Shown here: one piece after another, positions 1 through 6,647 of the stretch | Layout of the letters: every line of letters starts with the position of its first letter | How positions within the stretch are numbered: position 1 is the first letter of the stretch | From: Humidesulfovibrio mexicanus | GTDB lineage: Bacteria > Desulfobacterota > Desulfovibrionia > Desulfovibrionales > Desulfovibrionaceae | Length of the DNA stretch: 35,131 bases | NCBI RefSeq assembly: GCF_900188225.1 | Contig: NZ_FZOC01000004.1 | Coordinates: 1 to 35,131, forward strand | Reading direction: 5' to 3' | Made by a program: the position numbers and the translations under genes | The notes under the pieces: generated by a model | The model's input: the letters and a program-made list of their open reading frames with translations, nothing else | What the model was told of the DNA's origin: nothing | Databases searched by the model: none

Positions 1-987
1 GGTGACGCTGCCGCTGCTTGATCCCGTCTTGTACGCCCGGCCAGCGGTGTGGTAGCTGCACGCCCCGAAATTGGCGGAATACGCACCGACCATATATGTT
101 CCCGTGGCTGGAACTGTGTACGCCGCAGAGAGCGCGAACTGCTCCCATCCGCTGCCCGTATGGCTAAAACCTCCCGACGCGACGACGGTATACGCTCCGG
201 CTGCCGTGCGCTGAAACACGTAGATGACTCCGGTGCTGGAGGCCGTGGCATAGATGCGCACATGCGTTACGACACGGCCATTGGCGATGACGACGGATGT
301 ATCCACGACAGTGTACCCGGAAACGTTGGGAGTCCCCGCGCTTATCGTCCCAGAATGGTCCACGCTGCTGGGGACCTGGTTATGGTAAGCATGGCCGCTG
401 GCGTCGTAGTACGCGCCGCTGCCCGAAAGCTCGTTGGTCGCCAGGGTCCAGATGCCGCCTCGGGGCACCGGGCCGCTGGCGCGCCCCGCAGTGAGGTGCG
501 CAACAAATGTGGACATCGCCGCGTTATCGCGGGCCAACGCATCGGACCAGCGGGCGGCCGCGATGGCCGTCGCCACATCCGTCGGGCTCATGGCCGTGGT
601 GTTGTCCGTGCCCGCATGAGCTTCGTCAGCGGTGGACAAGCGCACAATGCCCGCCACAGTCTCGGACGCAGCGGGGATGTTGATGCCCGCGATGAGTTGG
701 CGGATGTCCGCGTGGGCGGCGGCGGACTCATTATGCCCGGCCACGGCGTCCAGAATGAGTCCGGCCACGGCCTGGCGCAGCTGGGTGTCGTCCGTGGCGC
801 TGGGGGCAAGCCCGGCGGCGCGGATGACGTTCAGCAACTCCTCCTGCGTCATGTTAAACCAATGCTCGCCAGGCACGGTGGCCGGAATTCCCGCCACGGC
901 GTTGCCCGCCGTGAAGAAGCCCGGCGCGCCCTCGGCGTTGTAGGGCGGCCTGCTGGTGACTGCGGTTGCGGTTTTGACGGGGTACAT
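1..987 (-). CDS. Tail fibre protein, N-terminal 329 codons (cut by window edge)
   Basis: The frame is open from an ATG at 987 to base 1 without a stop, so the gene continues beyond the window. The start is backed by an AGGAGGAGCA ribosome site directly upstream. The first ~165 residues have the collar-type fibre pattern: the motif MTQEELLNVIRAAGL, then TVAGIVRLSTADEAHAGTDN and TTAMSPTDVATAI, which recur in Mu-like and lambda-like tail fibres. The visible part after residue ~200 is rich in Gly, Ser, Thr and Tyr and looks like a beta-sandwich receptor-binding segment. It follows gp48 by 8 bases, the usual place of the fibre gene after the baseplate genes. Host specificity would be set by the missing C-terminus; no inversion or invertase system is visible here. 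The role as fibre is well supported, the receptor unknown. Confidence 0.85.
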   Translation of the reverse strand, partial: MYPVKTATAVTSRPPYNAEGAPGFFTAGNAVAGIPATVPGEHWFNMTQEELLNVIRAAGLAPSATDDTQLRQAVAGLILDAVAGHNESAAAHADIRQLIAGINIPAASETVAGIVRLSTADEAHAGTDNTTAMSPTDVATAIAAARWSDALARDNAAMSTFVAHLTAGRASGPVPRGGIWTLATNELSGSGAYYDASGHAYHNQVPSSVDHSGTISAGTPNVSGYTVVDTSVVIANGRVVTHVRIYATASSTGVIYVFQRTAAGAYTVVASGGFSHTGSGWEQFALSAAYTVPATGTYMVGAYSANFGACSYHTAGRAYKTGSSSGSVT

Positions 988-995
988 TGCTCCTC

Positions 996-1580
996 CTATG
1001 TGTTGCCGTAGGCGAAAATAACAAAGGTGTGCGCGGGCTTCAGCCGGTTGATGACACATTCCAGCGCCGCGTTGCCCCAGCTGGACAAGGGGTCCTCGCA
1101 CCCGCTTTCGCAGGTGAATTCGCGCACGGTCACTTCCGGGCCGCGCACGGTCCACACGAAGCGCCAGGGCTCGTCGCAAATGGGTTGGTCGCACGGGCTC
1201 TCGCAGGTGTAGACCGCGTGCTCCTCAATGGTGATGGCAAAGCCGAGCGCCTTGGCCAGGCCGATGAAATAGGCGCGGGACAGGCCGCCGCGCTGGCGGA
1301 TTTTAGACAGGGCGGCGGCGATGCGCTCGGCTTGCGTTTGGGCGTAGCCGCCCGCGCAAGCGTCCGGCAGTCCCAGCACGCGCTCCCAGTCCGCCAGCCA
1401 CAGGCCGTCCGCGCCCGCCGGGCTGATGGCCTCCAGCACCGCCTGGGCGCTGGCGTGGGCGGCGTCCAGCGCCGCGCCCTCGGCAGCCAGGCTGGCGGCC
1501 AGCACCTCGCCCGTGGCCTCGTAGGGCGTGGGCAAAAGCAGCGTTAAAAGTTCCGCATGGTTTACGGTGAAGCCGGTCAT
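996..1580 (-). CDS. Mu gp48-like baseplate protein (DUF2313, YmfQ family)
   Basis: A 194-residue protein starting MTGFTVNHAELLTLLLP, the typical opening of the YmfQ/gp48 family, with a hydrophobic N-terminal helix, LADWERVLGLPDAC and a Cys-containing C-terminal third (YTCESPCDQPICDEPW, FTCESGCEDP). The family occupies the baseplate wedge region and precedes the tail fibre in Mu. I start it at 1580, because upstream codons in the same frame only shadow the gp47 gene; the ATG overlaps the gp47 stop by four bases (ATGA type), implying translational coupling. It ends NRLKPAHTFVIFAYGNT, a usual family ending. The six cysteines in the C-terminal half are conspicuous and could bind metal or form disulfides. 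Confidence 0.88.
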   Translation of the reverse strand: MTGFTVNHAELLTLLLPTPYEATGEVLAASLAAEGAALDAAHASAQAVLEAISPAGADGLWLADWERVLGLPDACAGGYAQTQAERIAAALSKIRQRGGLSRAYFIGLAKALGFAITIEEHAVYTCESPCDQPICDEPWRFVWTVRGPEVTVREFTCESGCEDPLSSWGNAALECVINRLKPAHTFVIFAYGNT

Positions 1581-2635
1581 GGCAGCAGCTCCACAGTCAC
1601 CGCGCCCAGGCGCGCCCACTGGATTGCGCCCATGTCCACGTTGGCCGCCGGGCTCGTCACCACGCGGTCCACCACGCCGGAAACGCCGGAAATGGCCGTC
1701 TCGATGCGCGAAAGATAGGCGGGATCGCCGGGCTCCAGGGTGGCGAAGTACGCGGCCAGGGCCGTGGTGATGGCGGCTTCGGCCTGGGCCAGGGTGAGGC
1801 CGGAAAGCCGCGCCTGCGCCGTCACGGGAACCGGCGCCAGCTCCGGGGCCAGCACCAGGAAATCCGAGGCCGCCGCTGGCCGCATCTCGTCCAGGTACGC
1901 GCGCACGGCCTCCAAAATTTCCGCCGACGGCAGGCCGCCCGCGCTGGTGACGCACACGTCCACCGTGCCCAGGCCGCGCCGTAGCGGGAACACGTAGGCG
2001 GCGGTCACGCCGTCCACATTCATGGCCCAGCGCCGCCAATCGGCCTTGTTGCCGCCAGCGGGCGGATTGCGGAGCACGTCCAGCACGCGGGCCAGCAGGC
2101 TTGCGTCGCTTTCCGCGTCTGTGCCGCCGATGGCCGCGCTGGTGAGTACGGCCGCGCCCTGCACGCCGCTGGGCGCGCTGGTCAACGTGAGGCCCGCGCC
2201 CGCAGCCAGGTTGTAGGCCGTGCCCGCCGCGCCCGCCTGCACCGGCACGGCAACGCTGCCGCCCGCGCCGATGGTGCCTTCGGCCGTGGTGACGAACACC
2301 AGCCCGGCGAGCGTCTTGGCCTCCGTGCCCACCGCGATGACCGCGCCAGGCGTGCCGGAGAACGTGGCCGCGCCCTGGGCCACGGTGGCCCGCTTGCGCG
2401 TGAGGCCGTGCAGGGCGGCGTGGCGCTCCAGCCATTCCGTGTCCGCCGTGTCCGGGAACACCTGGCGCGCTATCCAGGCCTGGTGCTGGTATAAGCCTTC
2501 GACCGCCGCCGCCGTGGCCCCGGCGCGCACGCCGAAATCCGAGTCCGCGCCGGTGGCGGCGTCGGGCAGCTGGTTCTGCACATCGCGCAAGATGCCCGCC
2601 TTGATGGCCGCGTAGTCCGGGGGAGTGAAGCCCAT
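1577..2635 (-). CDS. Baseplate J-like protein (Mu gp47)
   Basis: A 352-residue protein, MGFTPPDYAAIKAGILRDV at the N-terminus, matching the baseplate_J/gp47 family that forms the wedge of contractile tails. Visible hallmarks are the early helical part (QAWIARQVFPDTADTEWLERHA), a Gly/Ala/Val-rich beta domain, GGTDAESDASLLARVLDVLRNPPAGGNKADW in the middle (GGTDAESDASLLAR being the signature J motif), and AYVFPLRRGLGTVDVCV. The start at 2635 overlaps the gp46 stop by one base. It sits in the gp46-gp47-gp48-fibre run, all overlapping and on the minus strand, probably driven by the late element at 3010-3060. Confidence 0.93.
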   Translation of the reverse strand: MGFTPPDYAAIKAGILRDVQNQLPDAATGADSDFGVRAGATAAAVEGLYQHQAWIARQVFPDTADTEWLERHAALHGLTRKRATVAQGAATFSGTPGAVIAVGTEAKTLAGLVFVTTAEGTIGAGGSVAVPVQAGAAGTAYNLAAGAGLTLTSAPSGVQGAAVLTSAAIGGTDAESDASLLARVLDVLRNPPAGGNKADWRRWAMNVDGVTAAYVFPLRRGLGTVDVCVTSAGGLPSAEILEAVRAYLDEMRPAAASDFLVLAPELAPVPVTAQARLSGLTLAQAEAAITTALAAYFATLEPGDPAYLSRIETAISGVSGVVDRVVTSPAANVDMGAIQWARLGAVTVELLP

Positions 2636-3009
2636 CAGCTGACCCTCACGTGGTGGTTGAACAGGTGCTCGCGCCCGCCCGCGTCCGTCACCTGCACGGC
2701 TAGGCGCAGCCAGCCGTCGTGCTGGCGCTCGGTGCTCACGGCGATGGCCAAAGCGCGGGCGTCGTCCAGAAGCGGCTGAAGCGCCTGCTCGCAATACGCC
2801 TTGGCCAGCACGGCCACGCGCTCCACGTCCTTTTCGCGCGCCAGCTCGTGCAGGCGCGAGCCCAGGGCGGCGTCCGCCCAATAGCTGCCCAGCGGCGTCA
2901 TGAGCCGCAGAAACACGGCATTGGCCAGGCCGCGCGCCGGGTCTGGAATCAGCGCGCCGCCTTCGAGGAGATAGCCGCCGGTGGTGGGGTCAAGGTATGC
3001 GTCCGCCAT
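2635..3009 (-). CDS. Baseplate wedge protein gp46 (GPW/gp25-like)
   Basis: A 124-residue protein with the gp46 opening YLDPTTGGYLLEGG and GSYWADAALGSRLHELAR, homologous in role to T4 gp25 and P2 gpW, which link the baseplate wedge to the sheath. It is the first gene of the gp46-gp47-gp48-fibre run. Its ATG at 3009 has no Shine-Dalgarno sequence: it abuts a perfect inverted repeat at 3011-3028. The conserved motif begins at residue 5, so a downstream start is unlikely. With the late-promoter-like element just upstream, the predicted transcript would start at or next to the ATG, so translation may be leaderless. Confidence 0.9.
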   Translation of the reverse strand: MADAYLDPTTGGYLLEGGALIPDPARGLANAVFLRLMTPLGSYWADAALGSRLHELAREKDVERVAVLAKAYCEQALQPLLDDARALAIAVSTERQHDGWLRLAVQVTDAGGREHLFNHHVRVS

Positions 3010-3060
3010 GCCGCCACTCTAGTGGCGGCGGGGGGAGAGGACAGGGTGAAGGGGTTCAGT
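3010..3060 (-). promoter_or_regulatory. Late-promoter-like repeated element, copy 1 (before gp46)
   Basis: Read on the minus strand: a 20-bp block at 3059-3040 (CTGAACCCCTTCA followed by CCCTGTC), 11 bases, then a perfect dyad at 3028-3011 (CCGCCACT and its complement around a 2-base centre), then one base and the gp46 ATG. The same block and spacing recur before protease I and lysozyme. A TAGAGT in the dyad could serve as -10, which would place +1 at the A of the ATG. The block itself holds a GAA-N4-TTC dyad. Promoter function is inferred from the three positions, which resemble the late operon starts of Mu. Confidence 0.6.
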
Positions 3061-3070
3061 GGGAGTGCTG

Positions 3071-3099
3071 TTGCACGTTTGCGCGAAACATGATATCAT
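3071..3099 (+). promoter_or_regulatory. Sigma70-like promoter of the lipoprotein gene
   Basis: TTGCAC (3071-3076), a 17-base spacer and TATCAT (3094-3099), then an AT-rich leader and a ribosome site AAAGGAG at 3115-3121 before the ATG at 3132. Spacing and match are good; the surroundings are unlike the GC-rich phage operon. It points away from the phage late genes. Confidence 0.7.
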
Positions 3100-3131
3100 A
3101 AATTTAATAAATATAAAGGAGAAATTTTTTT

Positions 3132-3572
3132 ATGCGTATGCGTGTTGTTTTGTTTTTGCTCGTTATCTGTTTTGTGCAAGGGTGTGCAACGATGCACGAC
3201 GTGGTTCAGGCAAAGCAGGATGGGTCTGAGGGAACCACGGTCACTTACGAAGTAAAGAAAGCACAGGCCTGGGATATAGCAAAGACGGTTTTTCGCTGGG
3301 AAGGTTGTGACGCCATTGAGGAGCATCCTGAACAAGACTACATGCTGACAAGCTCCGGCATGAACTTGGTCTCTTGGGGAACAGTCATGGGGGCCTGGGT
3401 TGTCCCTGTTGATGCGGACCATACCCGTGTCACCGTTGTTACAAAGCGCCGTGTTACACTCAATGTCGCAACAACGCTGACAGAGGGAACATTCCAGAAG
3501 CGTTTCGCCCAAGCTGTTGAAATTGTGAAATCTGGACAGCAACTTCCCGCGCTCGCCCCTCCGAGTAAATAG
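3132..3572 (+). CDS. Small lipoprotein moron, function unknown
   Basis: A 146-residue protein with a signal peptide of 17 residues (MRMRVVLFLLVICFVQG) and a lipobox ending at Cys18 (VQGC), so it should be exported and lipid-anchored. The mature part (ATMHDVVQAKQDGSEGTTVTYEV onward) looks like small envelope lipoproteins with an alpha/beta domain; I recognise no named family. It has its own promoter, a strong ribosome site and a convergent terminator, runs opposite to the tail operon and is clearly lower in GC than its neighbours. Those are the marks of a moron inserted between gp45 and gp46. By analogy with prophage lipoproteins elsewhere it may act in superinfection exclusion or alter the surface; that is inference only. 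Confidence 0.85.
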   Translation: MRMRVVLFLLVICFVQGCATMHDVVQAKQDGSEGTTVTYEVKKAQAWDIAKTVFRWEGCDAIEEHPEQDYMLTSSGMNLVSWGTVMGAWVVPVDADHTRVTVVTKRRVTLNVATTLTEGTFQKRFAQAVEIVKSGQQLPALAPPSK

Positions 3573-3644
3573 AGTTTCATCAGATATTCTTCAGTGACGA
3601 AGGTGTTTGCCGTGGACCGCAGTCCCATACGGCAACGCTGGGTG

Positions 3645-3680
3645 GCCCAAGCTTCTGTGGAGGCTTGGGCTTTGTTTATT
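3645..3680 (+). terminator. Rho-independent terminator after the lipoprotein gene
   Basis: An 8-bp perfect stem, GCCCAAGC at 3645-3652 and GCTTGGGC at 3663-3670, followed by TTTGTTTATT. The T-tract is on the plus strand only, so it serves the lipoprotein gene. It lies right at the end of the oppositely directed spike gene, whose TAA occupies 3676-3678, and would keep the cargo transcript from running antisense into the tail genes. The stretch 3573-3644 holds nothing recognisable. Confidence 0.8.
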
Positions 3681-4251
3681 TGGGCTCCCCCGTCGTGCCC
3701 CCGCTATCCCCCGGATGCGTGTGGTGCTCCAGGCTCACGCCGCCCGCCACGTGGTCGCCGTCAGAAGTGATAGCGCCCGTGGTGTGCAGGCTGCCCGTCA
3801 TGGTGGCCGCCGCCGCGCCGCCGCCAGTGCCCTGCATGGTGATTGAGGGCGTCTCGAAAACAACCTGCTGGCTGGCCTTAATGTGCAGCGTCTTTGTCTC
3901 CACCTCGATGCGCTCCTGCTTCAAATGCACCTTGTCGCCCCACATGCTGTAGATGCAGGCCTCGCCGCTTGCCACATCCACCCGGTACGCCCCGTTCTCC
4001 GTGGCGATGATGACGCTGTGCGCGGTGCTGCCACCCAGGGGCAGCACAATGAGCTGCGTGCCCGGCGGCGGCGCGCTGGTGAAGCCGAAGTGCTGGAACA
4101 GCTCGGCGGCTTGCAGGCGCTCGCCCGCCAAGGCCTCGGCCTGGGCCAACTGCACAGCCGCGCCCTTGCCCAGGGTGGACAGCCTGGCGCGGAAGGCCAG
4201 GCGCAGGCCCGCAAACCTGCGGTCAACGTAGCGCATCACGTCACGAATCAT
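3676..4251 (-). CDS. Baseplate central spike protein (Mu gp45, gpV-like)
   Basis: A 191-residue protein starting MIRDVMRYVDRRFAGLRLAFRAR and ending EHHTHPGDSGGTTGEPK. Residues ~1-100 contain the OB-like part seen in gp45/gpV proteins (TQLIVLPLGGSTAHSVIIA); the following repeats (VHLKQERIEVETKTLHIKAS) are the triple beta-helix of the needle. The closing HTHP is the His-X-His motif known in P2 gpV and Mu gp45 to coordinate an iron ion at the needle tip. Start at 4251 overlaps the gp44 stop by four bases (ATGA). Longer upstream reading in this frame is only the shadow of gp44. It pierces the outer membrane during injection. Confidence 0.92.
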   Translation of the reverse strand: MIRDVMRYVDRRFAGLRLAFRARLSTLGKGAAVQLAQAEALAGERLQAAELFQHFGFTSAPPPGTQLIVLPLGGSTAHSVIIATENGAYRVDVASGEACIYSMWGDKVHLKQERIEVETKTLHIKASQQVVFETPSITMQGTGGGAAAATMTGSLHTTGAITSDGDHVAGGVSLEHHTHPGDSGGTTGEPK

Positions 4252-5405
4252 AGATCGACAATGCCTCCCGCGCCCGCGCCAGCCCCGGCCTTGCGTTTGT
4301 GCCGCTTGTGGTGGCTCACGTCCGGCTGCCACAGGCCGTCCGGCTTCAGCGCCAGCTCCGTTATCTGCCCCTGGCCCCGGCCGCACAGGAAGGTGCGGCG
4401 CATGAGGTAGTACACGCCGCTTATGCCGTGCGGCTCGCTGACCACGCGCACCCGCTGGCCGGGCGTCCACAGGGGGGCCAGGCCGCTTGCCCCAATCGCC
4501 CCCAGCACCCGGTGCCCGCGCACGCTGGCGTGGATCTCATAGGCGGCCAGCTTGCCGTCCGCCACAATCTTGCGCGCCCGGCGCTGGGCGTGGCCGGTGG
4601 TTTCGCAATCCGCCTCCACCACTATCTTGGGGCGGTTCACGGGGGCGTCCGCCGCGCTATCCTTGGCCGTGGCGCGGATGTTGTGCGCGCCCTCCGCGCT
4701 TTCCGTGCCGTGGCCCTGGCCAAGCACCGTCACTTCGGAATAGCGCTCCTGCACGCCGCGCCGCTCCACCAGGCGCAGCACGTTGTTGCCCTTTCCGCCG
4801 TCCTGCCCGCTGGCGCGCACGGTCAGTTGCCCCACGGGCGGGTTGGTGGCGTCGGTGTAGTCCGGCCCGCCGATGACCAGCGTTCCGTCCGGCGCGAAGT
4901 ACGGCCAGCAGCCGTTCTGCTCGCACACGCGCTCAAGCGCGTCCCAGGCGGTCATGCCGGGGTCCACCGAAATCTTGTCGTGGCGGGCAGTGCCCGCTTC
5001 CACTTTGATGGACGTTATGCCCAGGGGCCGCACCATCTTGGCCACGATTTCGTCCAGGCCGCACTGCCGCGCGCTGAACACCGGGGCGGAGCAATCCACC
5101 AGCACCCCGGCCAGGTCGCGCCCGGAAAGGGACAGGGTGTGGGCGTCCTTGGCCACGTCGGTTTCCATGCTGTCCAGGCGGCCACGCAAAATGACCTGGC
5201 CGCCCAGGGTCAGCGTCACCGGCGCCCAGGGCCGCACATATTCCGGCAGGGCCTGGCCGTCCGTGGGGGCGGGCAAACCAAGGCTCACCCGCCAGCCGTC
5301 CGCCGGGGTCAGCAGGTCCGAATCCACCTCGTAGCGTTCCCAATCGCGGTGTTCGCGCCCGTCTATAATAAGGCCCACCTTGTCGGCGTCATCGCTACTT
5401 TGCAT
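4248..5405 (-). CDS. P: Baseplate hub protein gp44 (Mu P)
   Basis: A 385-residue protein of the Mu gp44/late control D type, the trimeric hub that holds the spike. N-terminal signature VGLIIDGREHRDWERYEVDSDLLTPADGWRVSL is split here at IDGREHRDWERYEV and TPADGWRVSL; the middle holds LSGRDLAGVLVDCSAP, and ISVDPGMTAWDALERVCEQNG is the conserved core. The C-terminus is basic (HHKRHKRKAG) followed by a Gly/Ala run. The start at 5405 overlaps the N gene stop by 11 bases. Size is close to Mu gp44 (379 residues). Neighbours N and gp45 confirm the assignment. Confidence 0.93.
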   Translation of the reverse strand: MQSSDDADKVGLIIDGREHRDWERYEVDSDLLTPADGWRVSLGLPAPTDGQALPEYVRPWAPVTLTLGGQVILRGRLDSMETDVAKDAHTLSLSGRDLAGVLVDCSAPVFSARQCGLDEIVAKMVRPLGITSIKVEAGTARHDKISVDPGMTAWDALERVCEQNGCWPYFAPDGTLVIGGPDYTDATNPPVGQLTVRASGQDGGKGNNVLRLVERRGVQERYSEVTVLGQGHGTESAEGAHNIRATAKDSAADAPVNRPKIVVEADCETTGHAQRRARKIVADGKLAAYEIHASVRGHRVLGAIGASGLAPLWTPGQRVRVVSEPHGISGVYYLMRRTFLCGRGQGQITELALKPDGLWQPDVSHHKRHKRKAGAGAGAGGIVDL

Positions 5406-6636
5406 AGACGGTCAGCTCCTGGCCGGGCGTTAGAAAGTTGGGATCGCGCAAGGCGTTTAACCGCTGAATTTCCAGGGCGCGGGTGTGGTCGCCGTACAGC
5501 CGGTGGGCCAGCAGGCGCGGGCAGCTGCGCGCGGCCACGGTGTGGGCGACAAGCGGCGGCCGGGCCGCGATGACGGCGGCGGCGGACTGCTGCACGGCAA
5601 GCGCCACGTCCTTCAAGGGCTCGGTGGCCGCGTGCGCCTGCTCCACCGGGTACACGGCGCGGTAGGTGTCGATACTGGTCTGGATGAGTTCGCGTGAATT
5701 GCCGGCAACGGTTTCAATCTCCACCGGGGAGAGCGTGGGCGTTTGCGCCTCGGCTTCCAGCACGGTTTGCGCGGCTTCAGCAAGGCCAACGGCGGCCTCG
5801 GCCAGCACATGGGCGGCGGCGGTGTCCAGCTCCGCGCCCTGGACCGGTGGCGTTGCGGCTTCATCCGTGCCGGGGGCTGTCCAGAACACGCCGCCGGTTC
5901 CAGTTCCGCCGGAGCCGCCGCCGGAACCGGAAAAGGACGGCAGCAGAATGGCCGCAGTCAGCGAGGCCAGCAGGCCGTTGAAATCCGGCAGGAGCGAGCC
6001 CGCGCCAAAGCTGCGCAGGTCCGCCAGACCGCGCACCAGGCTGGCGGCATCGGCCGCCCAGGCGGCCGGGGAGGAAAGGATGTCATAGCCGCTCAACAGC
6101 TGGCCGGAAAGCTGGGCCTGAAGGCCCGCCAGGCTGCGCAGGCCGGAACGCACCAGCGCGCCGGGGTTCTTGCTGTTGGCCACGGCGTGCTCCAGCACGC
6201 CAAGCGTCCCGGCGCGGGCGGTGTCCGCCTTGGCCCCCACCATGGGCCAGGTGCGCGCGAAAAACGGCGTGTCCGCCCCGGCTTCCACGAACTCCAGCGC
6301 CACCTCGGCGTAATCCGGCCGCTCGCCCTCGTGGGGGATGTCCCAGCTGACGGCCTGGGCCTTGAGCGGCCCGAACACCGGGTGCACCAGCTCGCCCGCG
6401 CCGCGTTCGCCTAGGGCCTTGATGAGCTTTTCAAGCGCCTGCTCGTAGCCTGGCCCCCAAAACACGGCGGTGATGCTGATGCGCCGGGCCTTGCGGGCCA
6501 GGTCTTCCACCTCGCCGCCGTCGCGGTAGGGATATTCGTGGAGGGCCACGGCCTTTTCGCCATGGTCGCGGGTGCGCAGCACCTCAAAAGGCGCGCCCCG
6601 GAAACTGGCGGGAAGCAGGGTGTCTTTCCAGGCCAT
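5395..6636 (-). CDS. N: DNA circularisation / tail protein N (Mu gp43)
   Basis: A 413-residue protein starting MAWKDTLLPASFRGAPFEVLR, which is the family signature of the DNA circularisation protein N-terminal domain. Motifs RISITAVFWGPGYEQALEKL and the closing NALRDPNFLTPGQELTVYAK match the LysM-like tail of Mu N. In Mu this protein belongs to the tail/baseplate hub (a T4 gp29/gp48-like position next to the tape measure). The central ~130 residues are low-complexity Ala/Gly/Thr, as usual. It starts 11 bases after the tape measure stop. Confidence 0.92.
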   Translation of the reverse strand: MAWKDTLLPASFRGAPFEVLRTRDHGEKAVALHEYPYRDGGEVEDLARKARRISITAVFWGPGYEQALEKLIKALGERGAGELVHPVFGPLKAQAVSWDIPHEGERPDYAEVALEFVEAGADTPFFARTWPMVGAKADTARAGTLGVLEHAVANSKNPGALVRSGLRSLAGLQAQLSGQLLSGYDILSSPAAWAADAASLVRGLADLRSFGAGSLLPDFNGLLASLTAAILLPSFSGSGGGSGGTGTGGVFWTAPGTDEAATPPVQGAELDTAAAHVLAEAAVGLAEAAQTVLEAEAQTPTLSPVEIETVAGNSRELIQTSIDTYRAVYPVEQAHAATEPLKDVALAVQQSAAAVIAARPPLVAHTVAARSCPRLLAHRLYGDHTRALEIQRLNALRDPNFLTPGQELTVYAK

Positions 6637-6647
6637 TGCATCAGCTC

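Noticed and set aside
1-987. Invertible tail-fibre segment like the Mu G region
   Set aside because: No recombinase gene, inverted crossover site or second fibre allele is visible, although the relevant region may lie beyond the left edge.
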